Source: Myxococcota bacterium (GTDB lineage: Bacteria > Myxococcota_A > UBA9160 > UBA4427). From it: a stretch of 64,000 bases of DNA. The stretch lies in NCBI GenBank assembly GCA_030748735.1, contig JASMLK010000043.1:62001-126000 (forward strand), given 5' to 3'. Every line of letters begins with the position of its first letter. The stretch's first letter is position 1. The notes under the pieces were generated by a model. The model worked only from the letters and a program-made list of their open reading frames with translations, was not told the origin of the DNA and did not search any database. Positions 26,590-35,133 of the stretch are shown piece after piece. The position numbers and the translations under genes are program-made.

Positions 26590-27093
26590 TTAGCGAGAAG
26601 TCGGCGCGGGCGTGGCCATGCCTCGCACGGCACCGAGCACCGTGGCCGGCACGACGACGGCCGCGGCGAGCACGCCCGCCCACACGCCCTTGATCCCCGC
26701 GTACGCGGGCACGCTGAGTGACGCGACGAGCGAAGCACACGCGAGCGCAAAGACGAGGCTCGCCAGTGCTCCGGCCGCACCCGCAAGCGCGCAGAGCCCC
26801 CAGCGGTTTCGCGCGGATGCAGAAGCGAGGGCGGGCCACTGCTCGGCCGCCACCGCCAGCTCCCCACGCGTCGCCTGCCTTCGGCTCAATTCCATCACGA
26901 TCGCCGCGACGATCGCGCAGAGCAGGAAGCCGGTGATCAGCAGGTCGGGCCCATACGCGGCCTCCCCCCACGCCGAAAGCGACGCGTTGCCGCTCAAGAG
27001 CCACCAGGCCAGGGCACCATTGATGACCAGATTGGTCACGAAGTTGCTGATGGCCGACTTGCGAACGTGCGCCGTGAAGTCGAGCGCGCTCAT
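26590..27093 (-). CDS. Four-helix membrane protein of unknown function
   Basis: 167 residues with four predicted membrane spans (around residues 18-35, 48-68, 98-125 and 135-158) joined by a charged loop with ELSRRQATRGEL. I do not recognise the family. It starts 12 bases after the end of the HAD-PlsC gene, so it is probably translated from the same transcript and could be involved with membrane lipid. Confidence 0.6.
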   Translation of the reverse strand: MSALDFTAHVRKSAISNFVTNLVINGALAWWLLSGNASLSAWGEAAYGPDLLITGFLLCAIVAAIVMELSRRQATRGELAVAAEQWPALASASARNRWGLCALAGAAGALASLVFALACASLVASLSVPAYAGIKGVWAGVLAAAVVVPATVLGAVRGMATPAPTSR

Positions 27094-27105
27094 GGCAACA
27101 CCTCT

Positions 27106-28527
27106 CTAGGCTTCGAGCGTCTTCCGGTAGAGGTCTTCGATCTCGGCGATGTGATCGTCGAGGTCTTCGCTGCGCCAGCCTTCGGTGGGGATCGGCTCGT
27201 GAACCACGATGTCGACGGTAGCCGAACGAATCACCACCCCGTCACGGGGAAGCGCATCGAGCGCGTTCTTGATCACCACGGGAACGATCGGCACGCCCGC
27301 AGCCATCGCCATGTGGAAGGCGCCCTTCTTGAAGCGACCGAGCTTCCGGGTCGCGCTCCGCGTGCCCTCGGGCGCAACCACCACGGACAGCCCCTTCTGC
27401 ATCGCTTCGACCGCGGGCTGCAGGGCTTCGATGGCCTTGTTGCGGTCGCCGCGATCCACGAACACGACGCCGGCCGCTTTCATCAGTGGACCAACGATGG
27501 GGGCGTCTTCGAGTTCCTTCTTCGCCACGCCAACGACATCGCGCTTGGTAAGGCGCGCCATCAACATCGAATCGAGACCGCTTTGATGATTGAAGATGAA
27601 TACCGCAGGGCGGTGGGACCAGAGGTTGTGCTCGCCCTCGACGTTGAGTTCGACGCCCGTCGCCGTCATCGCGAGTTCGGAATAGGTGTTGAGCATCATG
27701 TCCGCGCCCTTGCGAACACTGCCGCTCGCGATCGCCGCCGGAATGCCCACCATCGCCGCCGGACCCAGCGAACCGAGTGCGCCAAGGAGCCCCGCGATCT
27801 CGCGCCGCCCCGGCGTACCTCGGCTGTGGAACTGATAGACGGGCCAACCGCGGCGTGACCCCACGCTCGCCAGTTCGCGGTCGGGATTCACCAGCCGCGG
27901 TTTGCCGACTGCGTCGAGGAGCGAGATATCGTCGTGGCTGTCGGTGTAGAAGTAGCTTTCTTCGAGATCGACATCGTGCTCGCGCGCAAACTCCGACGCG
28001 GCCCGCGCCTTGCCTTCCTGCCAACAGGCGGGACGCTGCACCTTGCCGGTGAACTTGCCGTCTTCGAATTCGAGTTCGGTGCACAGCACGTGCTCGATGC
28101 CGAGTTCTCGCGCCAGCGCGTCGATCTGGAAGTGCGTTGCCGACGAAACGATCGCCACCGTGTGCCCCTGCCGCTGATGCGCCTCGACCAGCGCCCGCGA
28201 CTCGGGATAGATGTCGGTCACGAGATGATCGGCGAAGACGCGCTCTCCCTGGGCCAACAGCTCGTCTTCACTCAGTCCAACGAGGTTGGTGGAGGTGTCT
28301 TCCAGGAAGCTCGGGAAGCTCGTCTGTCCGGAACCGAACTTCCAGGTCCCCGCCGCCGCCCCGAGCATGTCGCGAAGCGAAAAGCCTTCGTTGGAGAAGC
28401 GGTCCTTCATGAAACCCGCGGCGGAAAAGCCGGCGAGCAACGTGCGGTCGACATCGAAGAACGCCGCAACCTTGGCGCCCTGCGGTGCCTGTTCGATTTC
28501 GTGGGTGAGTTGTCGGCGCGTCGACAT
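27106..28527 (-). CDS. Bifunctional HAD-IB phosphatase / PlsC-type acyltransferase
   Basis: 473 residues in two domains. The N-terminal HAD-IB hydrolase has FFDVDRTLL (Asp25, Asp27), the VSSATH threonine/serine motif II (about 128) and YTDSHDD (194-200). The C-terminal 1-acylglycerol-3-phosphate acyltransferase-like domain has NHQSGLD (313-319) and PEGTRS (387-391). All catalytic residues are present. The fusion is like that of mycobacterial Rv2483c-type proteins and suggests phosphatidic acid or lysophospholipid turnover. It is transcribed divergently from the LysR gene. Confidence 0.9.
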   Translation of the reverse strand: MSTRRQLTHEIEQAPQGAKVAAFFDVDRTLLAGFSAAGFMKDRFSNEGFSLRDMLGAAAGTWKFGSGQTSFPSFLEDTSTNLVGLSEDELLAQGERVFADHLVTDIYPESRALVEAHQRQGHTVAIVSSATHFQIDALARELGIEHVLCTELEFEDGKFTGKVQRPACWQEGKARAASEFAREHDVDLEESYFYTDSHDDISLLDAVGKPRLVNPDRELASVGSRRGWPVYQFHSRGTPGRREIAGLLGALGSLGPAAMVGIPAAIASGSVRKGADMMLNTYSELAMTATGVELNVEGEHNLWSHRPAVFIFNHQSGLDSMLMARLTKRDVVGVAKKELEDAPIVGPLMKAAGVVFVDRGDRNKAIEALQPAVEAMQKGLSVVVAPEGTRSATRKLGRFKKGAFHMAMAAGVPIVPVVIKNALDALPRDGVVIRSATVDIVVHEPIPTEGWRSEDLDDHIAEIEDLYRKTLEA

Positions 28528-28658
28528 CAGTCTTTCTCCATGACCTTCGCGGTCGGGCGCTCGTGCCGGGGAACCGACGTGCGGGGTTCGTCCGAACCGG
28601 TGCGCGGGGGGATCCGTGCGTTCAACAAGTTCTACGACTTCCGTGCGAATGAATCCAA

Positions 28659-28684
28659 TGCATGTTAGATATCTTGTACATGCA
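28659..28684. promoter_or_regulatory. Inverted repeat at the start of the LysR gene
   Basis: TGCATGT and its exact complement ACATGCA are separated by 12 bases that contain the palindrome AGATATCT. The outer arms have the T-N11-A-like geometry used by LysR proteins. The repeat overlaps both possible start codons of the LysR gene and lies in the 150-base gap to the divergent HAD-PlsC gene, so it may be an autoregulatory operator. No experimental basis. Confidence 0.45.
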
Positions 28685-29612
28685 CCAAACGCATTTAGCA
28701 GGAATCGATCTCAACCTCCTCGTGGCGCTGGACGCCCTGCTCCGCGAGCGCAGCGTCACCCGGGCCGCGGCAGCGGTCGGCCTCAGCCAGCCGGCCATGA
28801 GTCGCGCCCTCGCGCGTCTGCGCGACCTGTTGAACGACCCGCTGTTGGTCCGGCACGGACACGCCATGGTCCCGACCCCTCGGGCCATCGAGATCACGAC
28901 GCCGCTGGCCGCCGCCCTCGAAGCAGTGCGGCGCACACTCGAGGGGCCGGCCCCGTTCGACCCGGCAACCGCGTCGCGCGAATTCAAGCTCTCGGCCGCC
29001 GACACCACCCAGCCGGTGGTGCTGCCTCGGCTCCTCGCGCGAATCGGCGAGTCGGCGGGTGGCGTCGAGGTTTCGACCTTTCCCCTTCGCTCCAACCCAA
29101 CGGCCTTCGCGGGGCTCGCTTCCGGTCAACTCGACCTCGCGATCGGGCGCTTCGACGCTCCGCCCGAGGACATCCGCCTGGCGCTGCTCTATCGGGACGC
29201 CATGGTGTGCGTCGCGCGGCGAGACCATCCGCGAATCCGTAGGCGACTCACCCTGCGGCGCTATCTCGCGGAAGGGCATCTGGCTGCTGAATCCGACTCG
29301 CCAGTCGACCGCCCCTTCACCATCGAGTCGATCCTTGGCGAGCAGGGACTTGCGCGCCGGGTGGCCTGTACGGTCGAGAACCTCGCGATGGCGCCCTATG
29401 TGGTCGCGGGTACGGATCTGATCTGCTCGGCGCCGCGCACGTCCATCGAGCCCTTCGCGAGTGGTCTGGGGCTGCGCATCTTCGAGCCGCCGTTCCCGAC
29501 ACCTGGCTTCAACCTCCACCTCGCGTGGCACCAGCGAATGGATCGCGACCCGGGTCATCAGTGGATTCGAGAGATGACCCTCGAACTCTTCGCCGACATG
29601 CGTGACGACTGA
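28680..29612 (+). CDS. LysR-family transcriptional regulator
   Basis: About 310 residues. The winged helix-turn-helix opens with IDLNLLVALDALLRERSVTR and AAVGLSQPAMSRALARLRD, followed by a periplasmic-binding-like effector domain (residues about 90-300). NodD/LinR-like features include ...DLAIGRF and the VENLAMAPYVVAGTDLIC stretch. It probably regulates the divergent HAD-PlsC gene or its own unit; the effector is unknown. The start could also be the ATG at 28662; neither has a good Shine-Dalgarno sequence, and both fall inside the inverted repeat. Confidence 0.85.
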   Translation: MHQTHLAGIDLNLLVALDALLRERSVTRAAAAVGLSQPAMSRALARLRDLLNDPLLVRHGHAMVPTPRAIEITTPLAAALEAVRRTLEGPAPFDPATASREFKLSAADTTQPVVLPRLLARIGESAGGVEVSTFPLRSNPTAFAGLASGQLDLAIGRFDAPPEDIRLALLYRDAMVCVARRDHPRIRRRLTLRRYLAEGHLAAESDSPVDRPFTIESILGEQGLARRVACTVENLAMAPYVVAGTDLICSAPRTSIEPFASGLGLRIFEPPFPTPGFNLHLAWHQRMDRDPGHQWIREMTLELFADMRDD

Positions 29613-29648
29613 CTCCAGCGGCCCGCCGAGCTGCACGCCAAGCGAGAG

Positions 29649-30329
29649 GTGGACCGACAATTGTGCCCGCCGGAATTCGCGCCTTCTTCGAGCGCGTTTC
29701 GGTGTCCAGCGGTTCACCCTGCCCGGCCGAGACTCAACACAAAGCGCGACGCTTCTCTGCGACCCGACCTGGATCGCTGGGCGCAATCGTCGATCCACCT
29801 CTCGGCCATTGCGATCGATGGGGACGGCCGGGAGACCCTGGAAACCGATGCGCTTTCGGGCTTCGGCCAGATGTCCGCGCGCATGGGTTGGTTCGTGAGC
29901 CCCTTCCACCACTATCTACCCTGGTTCGAGCTTTCGACCCGGGTCTCAGCGCCGACTGAATCCAACGACTCCCTCGGCAGCGGCGAATGGTCCTTTTCTC
30001 TGCAGGTCGACGCGTTCAAGCGCATCGGCGCGATTTCGCCCTTCGGTCGGTTCGGTCGCAAGTTCTACGTCGACCGCCTGGACGACCGCTTCTACTCGTC
30101 GATCGGCACGAGCTACCGCGTGACGGACGGCTTCAGCCTCGGTGCTTCGTACGACTGGTCGCAGGCCAGTTCGAGCGGAGTCGACGACGGACACGATGTC
30201 GTGGGATTCGCGAGTTTCAAACTCGATTCCGTATGGTCCCTGGGTCCGTACGCGCTTGCGGGACTGACCGACGGTAGTCCCGACTACGGCTTCGGGATGA
30301 CGATCACCTTCCGGCCAACCAATCGCTAG
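29649..30329 (+). CDS. Outer-membrane beta-barrel protein, N-terminus probably damaged
   Basis: The last ~170 residues alternate as barrel strands: MGWFVSPFHHYLPWFELSTR, WSFSLQVDAFKRIGAISPFG, FYSSIGTSYRVTDGFSLGAS and a final GFGMTITFRPTNR. The spacing is like that of phenol-degradation MetA-type or transporter-like outer-membrane proteins. The first ~40 residues (Pro/Cys/Arg-rich) look non-coding, and no signal peptide is found in this frame, so the beginning is likely lost or frameshifted. Without a signal it could not reach the outer membrane. Confidence 0.55.
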   Translation: MDRQLCPPEFAPSSSAFRCPAVHPARPRLNTKRDASLRPDLDRWAQSSIHLSAIAIDGDGRETLETDALSGFGQMSARMGWFVSPFHHYLPWFELSTRVSAPTESNDSLGSGEWSFSLQVDAFKRIGAISPFGRFGRKFYVDRLDDRFYSSIGTSYRVTDGFSLGASYDWSQASSSGVDDGHDVVGFASFKLDSVWSLGPYALAGLTDGSPDYGFGMTITFRPTNR

Positions 30330-30357
30330 GGCGGGCCAGACCACCAGCACGAACGCC

Positions 30358-31235
30358 ATGACCGACCCCAACCACGACACCTCGCATCAGACCGAGCCAC
30401 CGAGGACCGTCCTCGTCGCGCTGCGCGCGATCTTGCGTCCGCTGGTGCGCTTCCTGATCCGCCATCAGATCCACCACGGCTATCTGTCGAGTCTCCTGAA
30501 GTCCCTCTCTACATCGAAGTCGCAGAAGCGGACTTCCGACTCGACGACAAACGCGTAACGCTGAGCCGCTTGAGCCTGCTCACCGGCATCCATCGCCGCG
30601 AAGCCAAACGCATTCGCGAACAAGACGCCGTCGAAGGCGGGCCGCCCTATTCGATCACCCTGGGCGCGCAGATCGTTGCGCGGTGGATGGGGGAAGCACC
30701 GTGGCTCGACGCCGACGGGAAGCCCCGCGTGCTTCCGCGCGAAGCACCCGAACCCGGCGCAGCTTCGTTCCACGAACTCGTGCGCTCGGTGAGCGTCGAC
30801 CTTCACCCCCGATCGGTCCTCGACGAATGGCTGCGCCTCGGCCTGGTCGACTGCGGCGACGACGACCGCGTTCACCTGCGCAGCGCGGGTTTCGTCCCCG
30901 CCAAGGGCTTCGACGAAAAGGCGCACTTCATCGGGCGCAACGTGCGCGACCATATGAACGCGGCCTTCGCGAACCTCGACAGCGACGACCCGCCCTTCCT
31001 CGAACGGAGCGCCTCCTACCATTCCCTGCCCGCCGAAAGCGTTGCCGATCTGTCTCGCCTGGCCCGGGAAGCCGGCCAGGAGGCCCTCGTTCGGGTCAAC
31101 GACCGCGCGCGGACGATCAAGCAGAAAAGCCCTTCGGGCGGCGAGCGCCGTCGCATCAATTTCGGGGTCTACTTCTACGAAGAAGAGGCGCCGCGAGACG
31201 AAGAAGACCAGGCGTCGGACGGACGGGATGACTAG
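30358..31235 (+). pseudogene. DUF6502-family gene split by a frameshift at a CTCTCT run
   Basis: Frame 1 (ATG at 30358) reads LRAILRPLVRFLIRHQIHHG and YLSSLLKSL, then turns into nonsense and stops at 30558. From about 30505 another frame continues exactly where the family continues: LYIEVAEADFRLDDKRVTLS and RLSLLTGIHRREAKRIRE, to 31235. The two parts make a complete ~290-residue DUF6502 protein. The break coincides with CCCTCTCTAC; removing one CT restores the frame. It may be a real mutation, a slippage-prone site or a sequence error. The neighbour, DUF5666, is a known frequent companion. Confidence 0.8.
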
Positions 31236-32364
31236 GCGGTATCAAGCAAATCGAGCGCGCGCGGTTCGCTACGCGAAGCGACCGTCTGCGCACGGCATCG
31301 GACGATCACTCGCCGTGCAGCTGTTGATCCTGCTCGTTGCGATGACGGGTTCGGCCACGAGCGCGTGGGCGGCCTGCCCGGAACTCGAAAGAGTCAGGCT
31401 CAATACGGGCAGCGACGACGGCATCGGGGGCTCCGGTCGCAACGGCGGCGGGGACGACGACGGCATCGGCGGTTCCGGCCTCTACGGCACGGTCACGGGC
31501 TTCGGAAGCATCTGCCTCAATGGACGCCGCATCCGCTACGCCGACGACGTTCCCGTGAGCGTCGCCGGCATCGCGGGATCGACCGACGACCTCGCGGTGG
31601 GACAGGTCGTGCAGGTGCTCGCGCGAAACGACGTCGCCGAAGGCATCGAGGTGAAGTACGCGGTGGTCGGGCGCATGGATGTCGCCGACCAGAGCGGCGT
31701 GCGCATCGCTGACGTCGAGGTCCGCCTGGCCGAAGGGGCCAGCATCGACACCAGGATGCTCGAGCCGGGCTCACGCGTCGCGGTAAGCGGCTTGTGGCAC
31801 CCCGACGGTTCGGTCGTGGCCAGTCGCGTCGAAGCCGCGCGCGGTGAATGGAGCAACGGCACCACACCGCCCGTCGCAGCCGATGCTTTCGCAAGCGAGG
31901 TGAAGGACCTCGATGTCGAGGGCTATGTCGTGCGAGCCGATGCAGACGCGATCGAAGTCGGCAGCGTGCGCTTCGAACCGGAGGATCCCGCGAACCTTCC
32001 CGCGGTGGGTGCACGGGTGCGCATCCGCGCACTGCGCTACGACTCGGGCCGGCTGCGCGTTCGCGAACTCGACCGCATTCGATCGCCGCGCCTGCAGATG
32101 GAGCGCCCCGACCGCAATGAAATCGGCGCGGCGCGCACGGCGGAACTGCCCGACGCAAACGACCCCATCGAAGCGCGGGGCGACGCTGGTGCGCGTCACC
32201 GCGACCGTCATCGAGATCCACGCCGCCCGCCGATCGAGCGCGATGGCGTCGAGCGGCTCTCGCGCCCGGACCCGCCCGAGCGCCCGCCGATCGAGCGACC
32301 GCGTGCGCCCGACTTTCGCAACCGCCCCCGCATGCCGCGGCCAGGACCAGGGCCTCGTCACTGA
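31228..32364 (+). CDS. Exported DUF5666-domain protein
   Basis: 378 residues with a signal peptide ending near AWAACPE (after residue ~48). The mature N-terminus has two copies of DDGIGGSG, leading into GLYGTVTGFGSICLNGRRI, the DUF5666 hallmark. Further OB-like beta domains follow (VGQVVQVLARND, PAVGARVRIRALRYDSG), and then a ~100-residue Pro/Arg-rich disordered tail. The ATG lies inside the end of the DUF6502 gene (8-base overlap), so the two genes are translationally coupled, matching their common pairing elsewhere. Function is unknown. Confidence 0.8.
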   Translation: MTRRYQANRARAVRYAKRPSAHGIGRSLAVQLLILLVAMTGSATSAWAACPELERVRLNTGSDDGIGGSGRNGGGDDDGIGGSGLYGTVTGFGSICLNGRRIRYADDVPVSVAGIAGSTDDLAVGQVVQVLARNDVAEGIEVKYAVVGRMDVADQSGVRIADVEVRLAEGASIDTRMLEPGSRVAVSGLWHPDGSVVASRVEAARGEWSNGTTPPVAADAFASEVKDLDVEGYVVRADADAIEVGSVRFEPEDPANLPAVGARVRIRALRYDSGRLRVRELDRIRSPRLQMERPDRNEIGAARTAELPDANDPIEARGDAGARHRDRHRDPRRPPIERDGVERLSRPDPPERPPIERPRAPDFRNRPRMPRPGPGPRH

Positions 32365-32445
32365 CCCGCCAGATTCGCCCGGCGGGCAGGTGACGCCGCA
32401 GCCTCGATCCACGACCCTCCCCGCCTCACCAGCGAGAGGAACATC

Positions 32446-32901
32446 ATGTCGTCGAAGACACCGACCCGCCTCATCGTCGTGCTCGGCGCACTCACCGTGG
32501 CCTGCAGTGGCCCGTTCGTGCTCTTCCCGGGTGGCGCACTCGAAGGGCGCATCGCCACCGCCCCCACCGACTGGGGGTTCACGGCCGACACCGACACGAT
32601 CCAGCTCGAAACCAATCCCGGCGATCCCTATTCGGTCAACATCTGGGCCATCGGTCTCGGCAACGTGCTCTACGTCCATGCCGGTGCGAGCCACGCGACC
32701 TGGATCGAAAACATGGAAGCCGACCCGCGGGTTCGCGTACGCATCGGCGAAACCGTCTACGAGCTCAACGCCGCACGCGTCGAAGACCAGGCCGAGTTCG
32801 ATCGCTTCAGCGCGGTCTACGAAGAGAAGTACGGCAACCCGCCACGCAACCCGAGCGTGGAAGAGGCGTATCTCTTTCGACTTCGCCCTCGACAGGGATA
32901 G
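32446..32901 (+). CDS. Small lipoprotein with DUF2255/flavin-reductase-like split barrel
   Basis: 151 residues with a lipoprotein signal (VVLGALTVACSG, lipidated Cys about 20). The mature part contains SVNIWAIGLGNVLYVHAGAS, a TWIENMEADPRVRVRIG stretch and a final helix. This resembles the DUF2255/PNPOx-like barrel pattern in which W and R residues flank a ligand pocket. The evidence is weak and no ligand is assigned. The ATG has a GAGAGGAAC site. The remnant of the molybdenum hydroxylase follows after 29 bases. Confidence 0.6.
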   Translation: MSSKTPTRLIVVLGALTVACSGPFVLFPGGALEGRIATAPTDWGFTADTDTIQLETNPGDPYSVNIWAIGLGNVLYVHAGASHATWIENMEADPRVRVRIGETVYELNAARVEDQAEFDRFSAVYEEKYGNPPRNPSVEEAYLFRLRPRQG

Positions 32902-32930
32902 ATTCCCGCTCCCATTCCCAGGAGGCCCGC

Positions 32931-33798
32931 ATGAAGTTGAACGTCAACGGTGAGATCCACGATCTCGACGTTGCAGACGACGTCCCCCTGCTCTGGGTGT
33001 TGCGCGACGAGTTGCGGTGAAGACGAGAGCCACGACGCCATACGGGACAACCTCTGCCGCTGCAATCTGCCACTCGACGAGGTACGCCTCGAAGTCCTGA
33101 TGGCGGGCGGCAGCTTCGGTCGACGCTCGCAGCACGACAGCCACTTCCCGAACGAAATCGCCCACGTCTTCGCCGCCCGACCGGGCGAGCCTGCGGATCG
33201 GCGCCCGACGAAGCCCCTGTGGACCCGCGACGATGACATCCGCGGCGGCTACTACCGGCCGATGGTCGTGCACCGGTTGCGAGGCGCGATGTAATTCGAC
33301 GGCACGCTTCTCGGTTGGGACCAGGCCATCGCGGGCTGGGGACGCAGACCCGCCGAGGGAAGCGCCTTCGGGGTCGTGGTCCACGAGTCGTTCGGCACCG
33401 TGGTGGCGGAGATCGTCGAAGTCGACGCGGTCGAAACGCCGGTACGCAGGCCTCGCGTTTCACGCGTGCACTGCGCCGTCGGTTGCGACGTCGCGGTCAA
33501 CCCCAACGTGATTCGCGCGCAGATGGAGGGTGGTATCGGCTTCGGCCTGGGCGCCGCACTCTACAGTGAGATCAACCTCGAACCCGGCGGGCTCGTACGC
33601 GAGGGCAGCTTCGATCGCTACCGCAGCCTGCGCATCGACGACATGCCCGAAGTCCATGTCGCGATCATCGCATCGAACGAAGACCCGAGCGGTGTGGGCG
33701 AACCCGGTGTTCCGCCGATCGCGCCTGCGGTTGCCAACGCGTGGCGCAGGCTCACGGGTGAGCGCGTGAAGCGGTTGCCGTTCGTGCGCAACGTCTGA
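32931..33798 (+). pseudogene. Collapsed two-subunit molybdenum hydroxylase (isoquinoline oxidoreductase-like)
   Basis: From an ATG with an AGGAGG site come 29 codons, LNVNGEIHDLDVADDVPLLW and LRDEL, the true start of the 2Fe-2S subunit. The sequence then jumps to AIRDNLCRCN, the end of that subunit's helical cluster domain. Without a gap it continues as VLMAGGSFGRR and WTRDDDIRGGYYRP, the middle of the molybdopterin subunit, with a TAA. It resumes with CAVGCDVAVNPNVIRAQMEG and GVGEPGVPPIAPAVANAWRR, a complete C-terminus. Roughly 2.7 kb of coding sequence has shrunk to 0.87 kb through at least three deletions. Not functional. Confidence 0.85.
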
Positions 33799-33805
33799 GA
33801 TCGGG

Positions 33806-33835
33806 GCGAAGGCGCCGGTTCTCCAGCGCCTTCGC
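33806..33835. terminator. Stem-loop between convergent genes
   Basis: A perfect 10-base-pair stem, GCGAAGGCGC with GCGCCTTCGC, closes a 10-base loop just after the molybdenum hydroxylase remnant and before the convergent thiolase stop. There is no good T-run on either side, so it is terminator-like rather than a proven terminator. Confidence 0.45.
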
Positions 33836-33872
33836 TCCGAACAGCTTTGCATCTACCTGGCGAGAGATCCGA

Positions 33873-35054
33873 CTAGAAGATCTCGAACAGCCCGGCTGCA
33901 CCCTGGCCGCCGCCGATGCACATCGTGACCACGCCCCACCTGGCGTTGCGGCGCTTGCCTTCGAGCAGCAAGTGGCCGACGCAGCGTGCGCCCGTCATGC
34001 CGAAGGGGTGGCCGATCGAAATCGAGCCGCCGTTCACGTTGTACTTTTCGGGATCGATGCCGAGTTGGTCGCGGCTGTAGAGGCACTGGCTCGCGAAGGC
34101 TTCGTTGAGTTCCCACAGATCGATGTCGTCGACCGACAGGCCCTGGCGCTTCAAGAGCTTCGGCACTGCGTAGATCGGACCGATGCCCATTTCGTCGGGC
34201 TCACAACCTGCCACCGCGAAACCGCGGAAGGCGCCGAGCGGCTCGATGCCGCGCTTCTTGGCTTCGCCCGCTTCCATCAACACCGTAGAGGCTGCGCCGT
34301 CAGACAGCTGCGATGCGTTGCCCGCGGTGATCCACTTGTCTTCTCCGCGCACGGGCTTGAGCCTGGCGAGACCTTCGAGGGTGGTGGTCGGGCGATTGCA
34401 CTCGTCACGGTCGACCGTGTAGTCGACTTCCGACGTTTCACCCGTTTCCTTGTCCTTGACGATCATCGTCGTGTCCATCGGAACGATCTCGTCCTTGAAG
34501 AGACCGTTTTCCTGGGCGGCCGCCGTGCGCTGCTGGCTTTGCAGCGAGTACTCGTCCTGGTACTCGCGGCTCACGTTGTAGCGCTCGGCCACGATGTCGG
34601 CGGTTTCGATCATCGGCATCCACAGGCCCGGGTACTGCTCGGCCAGCGGCTTGTCGACCTGCAGGGTGAAGCCCGTGCCGCCGAGGCTATGGGTGATCGA
34701 TTCGACGCCGGCGCCCACGACGATCTGTTCGCCGTCTACGATGATGCGGCCCGCGGCGGTCGCGATGGCATTGAGACCACTCGAACAGTGGCGGCTCACC
34801 ACGAAGCCCGTGGTTTCGATCGGGCAACCCGCCTTGACGGCGGCGAGGCGACCGATGTTGTTGCCGGTCGTGCCCTGGGGCGTACCGCAACCCATCACGA
34901 CCTCGTCGACCTCACCCGGCTCGACGCCGGCGCGCTCGATCGAGTGCTTCACGGCGTGACCCGCGATGGCCACACCGGTGGTGTTGTTGAAGCCGCCGCG
35001 ATGACTCTTTGCGAGTCCGGTGCGGGCGGTAGAAACGATGACTGCTTCGCGCAT
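33873..35054 (-). CDS. Thiolase (acetyl-CoA C-acyltransferase)
   Basis: 393 residues, full thiolase length. The nucleophile is Cys90 in VSRHCSSGLNAIA, the catalytic His lies in GGSISIGHPFGMTGAR, and the second Cys in TMCIGGGQGAAGLFE. All three are intact. Thiolases of this type cleave 3-ketoacyl-CoA in beta-oxidation or condense acetyl-CoA. The ATG at 35054 has GGAGAACC upstream. It lies next to a decayed thioesterase/crotonase stretch and in the same direction, so it may once have belonged to a catabolic operon with it. Confidence 0.93.
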   Translation of the reverse strand: MREAVIVSTARTGLAKSHRGGFNNTTGVAIAGHAVKHSIERAGVEPGEVDEVVMGCGTPQGTTGNNIGRLAAVKAGCPIETTGFVVSRHCSSGLNAIATAAGRIIVDGEQIVVGAGVESITHSLGGTGFTLQVDKPLAEQYPGLWMPMIETADIVAERYNVSREYQDEYSLQSQQRTAAAQENGLFKDEIVPMDTTMIVKDKETGETSEVDYTVDRDECNRPTTTLEGLARLKPVRGEDKWITAGNASQLSDGAASTVLMEAGEAKKRGIEPLGAFRGFAVAGCEPDEMGIGPIYAVPKLLKRQGLSVDDIDLWELNEAFASQCLYSRDQLGIDPEKYNVNGGSISIGHPFGMTGARCVGHLLLEGKRRNARWGVVTMCIGGGQGAAGLFEIF

Positions 35055-35133
35055 GGGGTGGTTCTCCTGAATCGACCTGGTTTCTGTTCGTGTAAATAGG
35101 AAGTTGCGGACAGCGACTCGACCGCCGCGTCAT

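Noticed and set aside
31228-32364. DUF5666 protein read as an adhesin because of its glycine-rich DDGIGGSG repeats
   Set aside because: Only two repeat copies, and the following GTVTGFGSI block is specific for DUF5666.
6933-33798. Considered insertion-sequence or phage activity as the cause of the gene remnants
   Set aside because: No transposase, terminal inverted repeats, target duplications or integrase were found next to any remnant.
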